22,897 nt of DNA from an uncultured Bacteroidales bacterium (GTDB lineage: Bacteria; Bacteroidota; Bacteroidia; Bacteroidales; Paludibacteraceae), in the NCBI GenBank assembly GCA_937911935.1, contig CALDQH010000081.1:1-22897 (forward strand), given 5' to 3'. Position 1 is the first letter of the stretch; each line of letters begins with the position of its first letter. This document shows positions 15,223 through 22,891 of this stretch, in pieces. The notes beneath the pieces are model-generated. The model saw only the letters and a list, made by a program, of their open reading frames with translations. It was not told the DNA's origin and did not search any database. The position numbers and the translations under genes are program-made.

Positions 15223-17418
15223 ATGAAAAAAGTATTACTACTATGTTCGATGTTTGTCGTGGCTGCATGGGCTATGGCGCAAACACCCAGACCCGCTGGG
15301 GTTACAGAGGGTATCTTTTACGATAAACCCAACAAAGGCGATGTAACGGTGAGCTTTTATGCTGCAGATAAGAGCGGAAATGTTCCTGTAAAAATATTTA
15401 TCCTTTCGTCATTGAGTGGTTGGGCTGCAAGTAATGACTATTTGTGTAACCAAGATGGAGGGTATTTTTGGTACACATTTAAAGGGTTGCAACCAGGCAA
15501 AGAATTTGCATTTCAATATTATGCACAAAAAACTTCGGGTGCTGTAAGATTTGCAGATCCTTATTCGACCAAAGTACTGCACAATGATGATCAGTGGGAA
15601 CCTAAAAAAGCAGATCCAACTTTGATGCCTTACCCTACCAAAGATCTTCTTGATGAAAATGGAAAGCAATTGTATCCTCGTTGTATGGCGAATGGTTATT
15701 TAACCGTTTTGCATCCTAATAAACCCGAGTTCCCTTGGAGTAATGCTACCAAGAACTTTAAACGTCCCAATAAAAACAACTTGGTTATATACGAAGCTTG
15801 GGTGTACGACTTTTCGCCAAAACGCACCTATCGTGCCATGGTAGAACGCTTGGATTACCTTAAAAACTTGGGTGTTAATGCCTTGGAATTGATGCCCGTA
15901 TCAGAGTTTGAAGGTAATAAATCGTGGGGATATAACCCAACTTACTATTGTGCCGTAGATAAAGCATACGGTAGTGAATGGGATTTTAAAATTTTGGTAG
16001 ATGAATGTCACAAACGTGGTATTGCCGTAATTGTGGATATGGTGTTTAACCATGCTACCGGTTTGCAACCTTGGAATGCGCTTTGGGGCAAGACAAAAAG
16101 CCCTTATATGCTTCCTAACTACCCTCACGGTGATGCATTCTTCGAAGAATTTAACCACAACTACAAAGGCACACGCGACTACTTTACCTATGTATTGAAA
16201 CATTGGTTGACCGAGTTAAAAGTAGATGGTTTCCGTTTGGACTTAGCGCATGGTCTTTCTGGCGAAACATACAAAGAAACTGACGTTGTTATCAACTTAA
16301 GAAATCTATATAACAACGGTGTAAAAGCAGTTTCGAGCGATGCATATATGATCTTAGAGTATTGGAGAAGTTTAACCGCTCAATGTGTTAATTATGGCAT
16401 GATGTGTTGGGATAACCAAACGACCGCTTTCTATAAAGCAGCCGAAGCACGTGGCAGTGAAGCAAACTTTAATAGTGTTAACCGTGATAATTACGTTACC
16501 TATGCTGCATCGCACGACGAACAACGTCCTGCTTGGAAAGCCTATAAATATGGTTTAGCTAATCAACAAGGTTCTTCTGCAACTGCCGTTAAAAATCGTC
16601 TAAAACGTGTTCCTTCTGTTGTGGCATGGGGTGCCTTGTTGAATGGACCTCAAATGATTTGGATGTTTGACGAAATGGGTTATGACTATTCGCACTGCTC
16701 TAATCCATCTGGAACAGCAGGTAATGAGAATGATAAAGGAGTTAAACCTTGCTATGAAACGGACGGTAAACCCATTCCAGAGGCTAAAGGCTGGTACGAA
16801 AATGCTGATCGTATGGCTGCTTACAAAAAAGTAGGTCAAATTATTCAACTACGTACTCGTTTGGCACCATCTGTATTCGAAGGTAATCCAACTTCGTCTG
16901 ATGTTGCTTCAGGTAAAACTTTACGTAGCGTAATCTGGGGAGAAGGTACAAGTAGAATTTTTGCTATCGTAAACCAAGGAGAAAGTGCTCAAAGCTTTAC
17001 CTTGCCTACAGGCAATAGTTGGTACGATTATTTGGCAGGAAGCCCATCTGCTATGGCTGCAGGAACGTCCATTTCTCTTCCTGCTGGCGATATGAAAGTT
17101 TATACTGCTAAGAAATTTACCTTGCCTACAATTCCTGATAGCTACACAGCCGAAGATTTTGTGTATGTTGGCGTAGAAGATGTAGTAGAAGATGGCAAAT
17201 TAGCTTCTCTTTATCCTAGCATGGCAACAGACTTTGTTACTGTAACTGCTGACGAACAAATTACAGCTGTTCAGTTGATGGCTTTGTCTGGTAAAGTTTA
17301 TAAACCAGCTTATACCGAAGATGGTTTGGTGGATGTTGCTCCATACGAACCTGGTTTGTACTTGTTGGTAGTTCGTTTCGAAACCTTCGAAAGAGCATTC
17401 AAAGTAATCAAATTGTAA
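15223..17418 (+). CDS. Secreted GH13 alpha-amylase family protein with T9SS sorting domain
   Basis: It would hydrolyse alpha-1,4-glucans such as starch or glycogen outside the cell. The 731 residues begin with a signal peptide (1-20, AWAMAQ). An N-terminal immunoglobulin-like/starch-binding domain (about 26-120) resembles CBM48-type modules. The GH13 barrel carries all conserved regions: VDMVFNH (271-277), GFRLDLAH with nucleophile D340, MILEYW with acid/base E379, and ASHDEQ with H431-D432. A beta-rich C domain follows (about 555-635). The last roughly 75 residues form a type A T9SS sorting domain (LYPSMATDFVTV, then LSGKVY, then GLYLLVV and FKVIKL). The gene is monocistronic, with its own promoter and terminator. 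Codons look optimised (AAC, GGT and CGT are frequent), which would fit strong expression. Confidence 0.93.
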   Translation: MKKVLLLCSMFVVAAWAMAQTPRPAGVTEGIFYDKPNKGDVTVSFYAADKSGNVPVKIFILSSLSGWAASNDYLCNQDGGYFWYTFKGLQPGKEFAFQYYAQKTSGAVRFADPYSTKVLHNDDQWEPKKADPTLMPYPTKDLLDENGKQLYPRCMANGYLTVLHPNKPEFPWSNATKNFKRPNKNNLVIYEAWVYDFSPKRTYRAMVERLDYLKNLGVNALELMPVSEFEGNKSWGYNPTYYCAVDKAYGSEWDFKILVDECHKRGIAVIVDMVFNHATGLQPWNALWGKTKSPYMLPNYPHGDAFFEEFNHNYKGTRDYFTYVLKHWLTELKVDGFRLDLAHGLSGETYKETDVVINLRNLYNNGVKAVSSDAYMILEYWRSLTAQCVNYGMMCWDNQTTAFYKAAEARGSEANFNSVNRDNYVTYAASHDEQRPAWKAYKYGLANQQGSSATAVKNRLKRVPSVVAWGALLNGPQMIWMFDEMGYDYSHCSNPSGTAGNENDKGVKPCYETDGKPIPEAKGWYENADRMAAYKKVGQIIQLRTRLAPSVFEGNPTSSDVASGKTLRSVIWGEGTSRIFAIVNQGESAQSFTLPTGNSWYDYLAGSPSAMAAGTSISLPAGDMKVYTAKKFTLPTIPDSYTAEDFVYVGVEDVVEDGKLASLYPSMATDFVTVTADEQITAVQLMALSGKVYKPAYTEDGLVDVAPYEPGLYLLVVRFETFERAFKVIKL

Positions 17419-17423
17419 ATTGA

Positions 17424-17457
17424 AAGCATTGGCAAACCAGTGGGTTTGCCAATGCTT
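17424..17457 (+). terminator. Terminator hairpin of the amylase gene
   Basis: Arms 17424-17438 and 17443-17457 pair over 15 bp around the tetraloop AGTG. The hairpin starts 6 bases after the amylase stop. The downstream U-tract is poor (TTACC), so efficiency may depend on the second hairpin behind it. Confidence 0.75.
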
Positions 17458-17462
17458 ACCAT

Positions 17463-17504
17463 AAAGAAACAGGGTAGTCTCGATTGAGGCTACCCTGTTT
17501 CTTT
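17463..17504 (-). terminator. Terminator hairpin of the acyl-CoA ligase gene, probably bidirectional
   Basis: Arms 17463-17477 and 17490-17504 pair perfectly over 15 bp. The stem extends inward by four more pairs, one of them G-T, to a GATT tetraloop. It ends 13 bases from the ligase stop codon. The outer ends are AAAG/CTTT, and it could also act on leftover amylase transcription. Confidence 0.8.
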
Positions 17505-17517
17505 GTATAGGTGGTAA

Positions 17518-19173
17518 TTAAATGATTTCAATTCCTTGTTCTTGGCATAATTTAAGGCTTAGTTCTTTAAGCTTGTATTTTTGAATTTTGCCGCTACCCG
17601 TTAGAGGGAAACTATCTACAAAGAATACGTATTTAGGAATTTTGTAGCGAGCTATCTTGCCTTTGCAAAAATCGCGCACATCTTCGGGCTCTAAGCTAGC
17701 ACCCTCTTTTAGGATGATAAATGCTCCAACTTCTTCGCCGTACTTTTTAGAGGGGACAGCTGCTACTTGCACGTCGCTTACGCCTTCTAAATGGTATAAG
17801 AACTCCTCAATTTCGCGAGGATAGATATTTTCCCCACCGCGTATAATCATGTCCTTGATACGACCTGTAATGCGGTAGTAGCCATTTTCGTCTTTAACGC
17901 CCAAGTCGCCTGAGTGTAAGAAACCATCCTTGTCGATTACCTCTGCAGTAGCTTGTGGATTGTTGTAGTAGCCTTTCATGACGTTAAAACCACGGCAACA
18001 CATTTCGCCTTGTACCCCAGGAGGGCAAATCTCGCCTGTTTCGGGGTCGATTACTTGTACCTCTACAAAAGGATAATCGCGACCTACGGTTGTACAGCGT
18101 TGTTCAAACGTATCGTCTATGGTGGTTTGTGTCATACCCGGTGATGTTTCGGTAAGTCCATATACGCTGGTAATGGTCATGTGCATCTTATCTGATACTT
18201 GGCGCATTAGTTCGACAGGACATAGCGAACCTGCCATGATGCCCGTGCGCAAACAGGTAAGATCGAACATGTTGAACATGGGGTGATTCAGCTCGGCAAT
18301 AAACATGGTAGGCACTCCATAAAGAGCGGTACAACGTTCTTGATGAACCGAAGCTAAAACAACCAAGGGGTCAAATTTTTCGACCATAACTTGTGTACAA
18401 CCATGGGTAAGACAGTTCATGGTGGCAAGAACCACGCCAAAACAGTGGAAAAGCGGTACACATACGCAAAGTTTGTCTTCGCTGGTAAATTTCATGTGTT
18501 CGCCCGTAAAGAAACCATCGTTGCTAATGTTGTGGTGGGTAAGCATAACGCCTTTTGGGAAACCAGTTGTTCCGGAGGTGTATTGCATGTTTACCACATC
18601 GTGGCAGTTTACTTGTTTTTTAGCCTGAATGAGTTTGTCATCCGAGATAGAGCTGCCAAGCAATAGAATTTCGGCGGTGTTGTACATGCCACGGTGCTTT
18701 TCTTGACCAATGTAGATGACATTTTTCATTTTTGGGAAACGTTCACTATGCAATTTGCCTCGTTGACACGTTTTTAACTCTGGTAACATTTTGTAGGTCA
18801 TATCTACGTAGTCGCAGTCCCAAGTGCCGTCGATGATGCACAAGGTGTGCATGTCCGAGTTTTCGCACAAATATTCCAACTCATTTTGTTTGTAGTTGGT
18901 ATTAACGGTAACGCAAACGGCACCAATGCGAGCACAAGCATATAAAAAGGTGAGCCAATCGGGTACGTTGGTTGCCCATAGACCAACGTGTGTGCCTTTT
19001 TCAATGCCAATGGCAAGCATGCCTTTGGCAAGGTCGTTAACACGCTCGTCAAATTGTTTCCATGTAAAACGCAAACCGCGGTCTGCATATACGATGTATT
19101 CTTTATCGGGCGTTTTTTCTGCCCAATATTCAACCCACTCGCCTAATGTTCTGTTAGAAAGTTCGTATTTCAT
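17518..19173 (-). CDS. AMP-forming acyl-CoA synthetase (fatty-acid--CoA ligase family)
   Basis: It activates a carboxylic acid with ATP and links it to CoA in the cytoplasm. The 551 residues carry the ANL-superfamily motifs: P-loop YTSGTTGFPKG (198-208), YGLTET (338-343), SGDLG with D423, GRIKDMI with R438, and the catalytic Lys K529 in GSGKIQK. It resembles medium/long-chain fatty-acid ligases; the exact substrate cannot be read from sequence. It follows a cupin-type regulator gene by 7 bases and shares its promoter. This gene pair is, to my knowledge, recurrent in Bacteroidales. The context suggests that the ligase is controlled by, or acts with, the regulator. No defects were seen. Confidence 0.93.
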   Translation of the reverse strand: MKYELSNRTLGEWVEYWAEKTPDKEYIVYADRGLRFTWKQFDERVNDLAKGMLAIGIEKGTHVGLWATNVPDWLTFLYACARIGAVCVTVNTNYKQNELEYLCENSDMHTLCIIDGTWDCDYVDMTYKMLPELKTCQRGKLHSERFPKMKNVIYIGQEKHRGMYNTAEILLLGSSISDDKLIQAKKQVNCHDVVNMQYTSGTTGFPKGVMLTHHNISNDGFFTGEHMKFTSEDKLCVCVPLFHCFGVVLATMNCLTHGCTQVMVEKFDPLVVLASVHQERCTALYGVPTMFIAELNHPMFNMFDLTCLRTGIMAGSLCPVELMRQVSDKMHMTITSVYGLTETSPGMTQTTIDDTFEQRCTTVGRDYPFVEVQVIDPETGEICPPGVQGEMCCRGFNVMKGYYNNPQATAEVIDKDGFLHSGDLGVKDENGYYRITGRIKDMIIRGGENIYPREIEEFLYHLEGVSDVQVAAVPSKKYGEEVGAFIILKEGASLEPEDVRDFCKGKIARYKIPKYVFFVDSFPLTGSGKIQKYKLKELSLKLCQEQGIEII

Positions 19174-19180
19174 GGTTTAT

Positions 19181-19750
19181 TTAGAATGGAGCATATACCA
19201 CAGCCAAAATTTTGGCAGATTGTGTAGCATATACCAAGTGGTCCACTATTGAATCGTAATAAATGCTATCGCCTTGTTCAAGTACGTATTCGTTTTGGCC
19301 GTATTTGATTTTGATTTGTCCTTCGAGTACGTAAATAAACTCTTCGCCTTCGTGCGATGATACCAACAAACTATCAGCACCAGCAGGCTCTATGTTAATG
19401 ATAAAGGGTTCCATGTTTCTGCCAGCTTTACTACCTGCCAGCGACATAAAATCCAAGTGTGAATTAGAGCGACTTTTGGTGTTAGAAGTACTTAAACATT
19501 TTTCGGCATCGCCTTTGCGGCAGATTTCGGGGCCAAGGTGCTCGTTGTCGTCCAAGAATGTTCCTAAACGAACGCCCAATGCACGGGCAATCTTGATTAG
19601 TGGCGACAAAGAGGGAATGTTGGTGTTGGCTTCAATTTCGGCAACCAACGACAATTCCAAACCGCTGTTTATGGCTAACTCTTCTTGCGACATTTTGCGG
19701 GCTTCGCGGAACCCTTTGATTTTGTCTCCTACTAATTTTTTGTTTGACAT
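19181..19750 (-). CDS. XRE-family regulator with C-terminal cupin sensor domain
   Basis: This is a cytoplasmic DNA-binding protein of 189 residues. The helix-turn-helix lies at about 9-64 (KIKGFREARKMSQEELA, then IPSLSPLIKIARALGV). A linker containing ICRKGDAEKC follows, then a cupin_2 domain at about 113-188. The potential metal/ligand-binding residues are H133, E137 and H171 (SSHEGEEFIYVLEGQIKI, GDSIYYDSIVDHLVYA). Proteins of this type sense small ligands and repress or activate adjacent metabolic genes. It is the first gene of the unit with the acyl-CoA ligase, so it may regulate its own operon in response to a fatty acid or acyl-CoA; this is inference. An operator could not be identified with confidence. 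Confidence 0.9.
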   Translation of the reverse strand: MSNKKLVGDKIKGFREARKMSQEELAINSGLELSLVAEIEANTNIPSLSPLIKIARALGVRLGTFLDDNEHLGPEICRKGDAEKCLSTSNTKSRSNSHLDFMSLAGSKAGRNMEPFIINIEPAGADSLLVSSHEGEEFIYVLEGQIKIKYGQNEYVLEQGDSIYYDSIVDHLVYATQSAKILAVVYAPF

Positions 19751-19779
19751 AATAGTTGTTGTTTGTAAGATTTAGGGCG

Positions 19780-19787
19780 CAAAGATA
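19780..19787 (-). promoter_or_regulatory. Candidate -7 box for the regulator/ligase operon
   Basis: The minus strand reads TATCTTTG followed by CGCC, an exact TAnnTTTG match giving a leader of about 27 bases. The upstream 30 bases are almost pure A/T with no clean TTTG. The rest of the 165-base gap to topA holds only terminator hairpins. Confidence 0.5.
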
Positions 19788-19858
19788 ATCAATTTTTTAA
19801 AATTAAGTACACTTTGCTTATAATTTATAACAAGAAATACATTATCTCTAATAGTATG

Positions 19859-19916
19859 AAAGGTGAATCGCATAGCAACTCACCTTTGTTCTTTTTACGT
19901 GTTAGTTTTAACTAAC
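19859..19916 (-). terminator. Terminator region of topA (two small hairpins)
   Basis: GTTAGT/ACTAAC (19901-19916) forms a 6-bp stem at the topA stop. AAAGGTGA (19859-19866) and TCACCTTT (19880-19887) form an 8-bp stem about 30 bases further downstream. The U-tract after the second stem is short on the minus strand, so the strength is uncertain. Confidence 0.55.
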
Positions 19917-22231
19917 TATTTCGATTTTTTGGGAGTCTCTTCTATGATTTTGATGCAATCTTGGTAGCTAAGACTGTTGGGCTCTACGCCTTTGGGTAAT
20001 TTGTAATTGGTTTTGTTCTTGCATAGATAAACACCGTATCTGCCGTTAAGTAGGCGCATGTCAGGGTCCTCGTCAAATACCTTAACAATTTTATTGGCTT
20101 CGGCATTTCGTTTTGCCAGTAAGAGTTCTATGGCCTCTTCTAAGGTAATTGACATGGGGTCCATCGATTTTGGAATAGAACAAAAAGCTCCGTTATGCGC
20201 CAAGTAAGGACCAAATCTGCCTACACTGGCTTTGATTTCTTTTTCTTCCCATAGACCGATGGTACGGGGTAGCTTAAATAACTCTAAAGCGTCTTCTAAT
20301 GTGATGGTTTCGATGCTTTGACCATTTTTGAGGGACGCAAAGCGTGGTTTCTCGGTATCTGTAGCGCTACCAATCTGTGCGACTACACCGTAACGGCTAA
20401 TTTTTACCGAAACTTCTTTCCCGCTGGCAGGGTCTATGCCTAAGATGCGTTCGCCCACACGATGTTCGGTACGTTCTTTGAGCGATGTTTCGATAAGCGG
20501 ATGAAAGGCTTGGTAAAATTTATCGATGGTAGTTTTCCACGATTCTTTACCTTCTGCTACCAAGTCTAATTCTTGCTCGATGTTGGCCGTAAAATTATAG
20601 TCAAGGATATAATTAAAGTGGTCTTGTAGGTAGTCGTTTACGACAGAACCCGTGTCGGTAGGGAATAACTTGGATTTTTCGGTACCTACCACTTCGCTTA
20701 AATTATCCTCGGTAATTTGACCTTGCTGTAAGCGTAAAACATGGTACGAACGAGATTCTCCTTCGCGGTCTGTTTTAATAACGTATTCCCTGTTTTGAAT
20801 GGTACTGATGGTTGGCGCATAAGTAGAGGGACGGCCAATGCCTAATTCCTCCATTTTACGTACCAAAGAAGCTTCGGTATAGCGTGCAGGACGTTGGGTA
20901 AAGCGTTCGGTACAGTCAATGTTTTGGTATTGTAGTGCATCTCCAGCTTTGAGTGCAGGCAGGATACCCAAGTCGTCTTTTTCTTCTTCGTCGTCGTGCG
21001 ACTCCATGTAAACTTTCAAGAAACCATCAAACACCAATACCTCGCCAACTGCCGCAAAAGTTTCTGTGCAATTGTCAATGGTAATGGTAATGGTTGTTTT
21101 ATTTATTTCGGCATCTGCCATTTGCGATGCAACGGTACGTTTCCAAATAAGTTCGTACAAACTTTTTTCTTGTTTGGTGCCGCTGATGCTATGTTCGCTG
21201 ATATAGGTGGGGCGAATGGCTTCGTGCGCTTCTTGTGCTCCTTTCGATTTGGTTGTGTAATTACGCACTTTGCTGTATTTTTCGCCAGCAAATGCAGTAA
21301 TTTCGGCTTTGGCAGTGTTGAGGGCTAATGCCGATAAATTAACCGAGTCGGTACGCATATAGGTAATTTTACCACTTTCGTACAAACGTTGTGCAATGGA
21401 CATGGTTTGTGCTACCGAGAAGCCTAATTTGCGTGAGGCTTCTTGTTGCAACGTAGAGGTGGTAAAAGGAGGTGCAGGAGAACGATGACCTGGCTTATGC
21501 GTCACAGATGTGAGGGTGAAAGTAGATTCTTTGCAACGCTCAAGAAAAGCAAGCGCCTCTTCTTTGGTAGCAAAACGATGATTGAGTTCTGTCTTGAAAG
21601 AGGTAGTTTCTCCATTCAATGCTGCACCCACAAACTCCGCTGTCAAGCGATAACTCGCTGTTGGTACAAACTCCTCTATCTCACGCTCACGCTCCACAAT
21701 CAAGCGCACAGCCACCGATTGCACACGACCTGCACTCAAACCAGTAATGACCTTTTTCCACAGCACAGGCGACAACTCAAAGCCCACAATACGGTCCATC
21801 ACGCGACGTGCTTGCTGAGCATTTACCAAGTTATAATCGATATCACGGGGATGATTAATTGCCTCCAAAATCGACTCTTTGGTCGTATCATTGAATGTGA
21901 TACGGCACACCTTATCTTGAGGCAATTGCAGAATCTCTTGGATATGCCATGCTATCGCCTCTCCCTCGCGGTCAGGGTCGCTTGCCAGCCATACCTTGTC
22001 TGCTTTCAGCGCCTCTTTACGCAGCGCATCGACAAGTTGTATCTTATCTTTATCAATCACATAGTTAGGTGCATAGCCATTGCCAAAGTCAATGCCCATG
22101 CTATTTTTACCCACTCCCTCTATGTCACGCACATGCCCTTGCGACGACATCAAACGAAAATCCTTGCCCAGATATTTGGCAATGGTCTTTCCCTTGCTGG
22201 GAGACTCTACGATCATCAAATTCTTGCTCAT
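19916..22231 (-). CDS. topA: DNA topoisomerase I (type IA)
   Basis: It relaxes negative supercoils by transient single-strand cleavage. The 771 residues begin with a Toprim domain (IVESPSKGKT with E9, and DPDRE at 85-89 for magnesium). The type IA core carries the catalytic Tyr Y291 in ITYMRTDS. The C-terminus holds repeated topoisomerase C-terminal modules (for example SVGRFGPYLAHNGAF and LLNGRYGVYLC) and lacks the paired CxxC zinc fingers of the E. coli enzyme. The gene has a good promoter (22333-22364) and an approximately 95-base leader. The oddity is that codon use changes inside the gene: all 15 Glu codons in residues 1-200 are GAG, residues 201-250 are mixed, and later ones are mostly GAA. 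GC content is also higher in the 5' third. The reading frame and domains are intact throughout. Confidence 0.96.
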   Translation of the reverse strand: MSKNLMIVESPSKGKTIAKYLGKDFRLMSSQGHVRDIEGVGKNSMGIDFGNGYAPNYVIDKDKIQLVDALRKEALKADKVWLASDPDREGEAIAWHIQEILQLPQDKVCRITFNDTTKESILEAINHPRDIDYNLVNAQQARRVMDRIVGFELSPVLWKKVITGLSAGRVQSVAVRLIVEREREIEEFVPTASYRLTAEFVGAALNGETTSFKTELNHRFATKEEALAFLERCKESTFTLTSVTHKPGHRSPAPPFTTSTLQQEASRKLGFSVAQTMSIAQRLYESGKITYMRTDSVNLSALALNTAKAEITAFAGEKYSKVRNYTTKSKGAQEAHEAIRPTYISEHSISGTKQEKSLYELIWKRTVASQMADAEINKTTITITIDNCTETFAAVGEVLVFDGFLKVYMESHDDEEEKDDLGILPALKAGDALQYQNIDCTERFTQRPARYTEASLVRKMEELGIGRPSTYAPTISTIQNREYVIKTDREGESRSYHVLRLQQGQITEDNLSEVVGTEKSKLFPTDTGSVVNDYLQDHFNYILDYNFTANIEQELDLVAEGKESWKTTIDKFYQAFHPLIETSLKERTEHRVGERILGIDPASGKEVSVKISRYGVVAQIGSATDTEKPRFASLKNGQSIETITLEDALELFKLPRTIGLWEEKEIKASVGRFGPYLAHNGAFCSIPKSMDPMSITLEEAIELLLAKRNAEANKIVKVFDEDPDMRLLNGRYGVYLCKNKTNYKLPKGVEPNSLSYQDCIKIIEETPKKSK

Positions 22232-22332
22232 TGTTCTAATTCATTATTTTTTAAGGACTTTAAGGTCGTTCCTGACGCTCAAGTCACAACAAAGCCTATA
22301 TATAATAAGGTGTCTTTTTCGCAAAACGGCGG

Positions 22333-22364
22333 CAAAGGTAGTACTTTTATTTCACATGTGCAAA
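22333..22364 (-). promoter_or_regulatory. Promoter of topA
   Basis: The minus strand shows TTTG (22364-22361), a 20-base spacer and TACCTTTG (22340-22333), a full match to the Bacteroidota promoter consensus. The leader is about 95 bases, longer than those of other genes here; no riboswitch-like fold was recognised in it. Confidence 0.75.
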
Positions 22365-22428
22365 TTTATTTTTCCGCTTTTTTCTATTACTTATATAAAG
22401 TAAAGTTTTTTGTTTTTTTGCTTTTTTG

Positions 22429-22460
22429 TTTGCATATATGTATTATTTTTTGTACCTTTG
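22429..22460 (+). promoter_or_regulatory. Promoter of the NfeD-like gene
   Basis: TTTG (22429-22432), a 20-base spacer and TACCTTTG (22453-22460) match the consensus completely. It is divergent from the topA promoter, with about 64 bases of very AT-rich DNA between the two -33 boxes. The leader is about 60 bases. Confidence 0.75.
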
Positions 22461-22466
22461 CGGCGT

Positions 22467-22518
22467 AAACTTTGAATATTCTTAAAACTTTTTAGAACTT
22501 CTGAAACTTTTAAAACTT
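22467..22518 (+). repeat. Degenerate AAACTT repeats in the leader of the NfeD-like gene
   Basis: AAACTT or GAACTT occurs at 22467, 22485, 22495, 22504 and 22513, mostly 9-10 bases apart. The stretch fills the whole region between promoter and start codon, so it would be transcribed as an unstructured A/U-rich leader. Confidence 0.6.
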
Positions 22519-22526
22519 AATACACC

Positions 22527-22856
22527 ATGACCTATATTATTCTAACTATCATTCTCGTCCTCTTTGGCATAGGACTATTATTGGCAGAGATGTTCCTATT
22601 ACCTGGTTTTGGTATTGCAGGTATCTTTGGACTTGCCAGTTTGATTGCAGCAGTAGTGATTGCTTACATGAAACTCGCCGTCCTTTGGGCGTGGGCAGGG
22701 CATGTTACCTTAGCAGCATGTGTGGTGCTTTGCGGCATCGCCATTTGGGTATTCCTCAGGAGCAAAGCGCTCAATAAGATGGCGCTCGACACCAAAATCG
22801 AAGGCGGTGTGGACATGCCATCCGCAGGTAAACACATGGAAGAGTTACAGAAATAA
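22527..22856 (+). CDS. Short NfeD-like membrane protein
   Basis: It has three predicted membrane segments (about 3-24, 28-50 and 56-77) and a short hydrophilic tail. The pattern LAEMFLLPGFGIAGIFG (20-36) and the IAIWVFLRSKALNKMAL stretch (71-87) match the NfeD membrane module found in Bacteroidota, where the gene usually precedes a flotillin-like (SPFH/FloA) gene. Family members of about 150 residues continue into an OB-fold domain after this point. Here the protein ends at residue 109 (…GKHMEELQK), so the OB-fold is missing. No continuation is visible in other frames in the 41 bases left. It may be a natural short form or a truncated gene. A flotillin gene beyond the window edge is plausible but not visible. 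Confidence 0.75.
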   Translation: MTYIILTIILVLFGIGLLLAEMFLLPGFGIAGIFGLASLIAAVVIAYMKLAVLWAWAGHVTLAACVVLCGIAIWVFLRSKALNKMALDTKIEGGVDMPSAGKHMEELQK

Positions 22857-22863
22857 CCCTTGC

Positions 22864-22891
22864 CTTTACACTTTACACCTTACACTTTAAA
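22864..22891 (+). repeat. Tandem 7-base repeat CTTTACA, four units
   Basis: The units are CTTTACA (22864), CTTTACA (22871), CCTTACA (22878) and CTTTAAA (22885). The repeat starts 7 bases after the stop codon of the NfeD-like gene and runs almost to the window edge, where it may continue. Confidence 0.75.

Noticed and set aside
22232..22332. A riboswitch or regulatory fold in the long topA leader
   Set aside because: No conserved riboswitch core or strong hairpin could be seen by eye in the approximately 95 bases.
21443..22468. A 341-codon open frame on the plus strand opposite topA
   Set aside because: It is antisense to an unambiguous topoisomerase gene, runs through the topA promoter, resembles no family, and its openness is explained by the GAG-rich 5' part of topA (CTC on the other strand).
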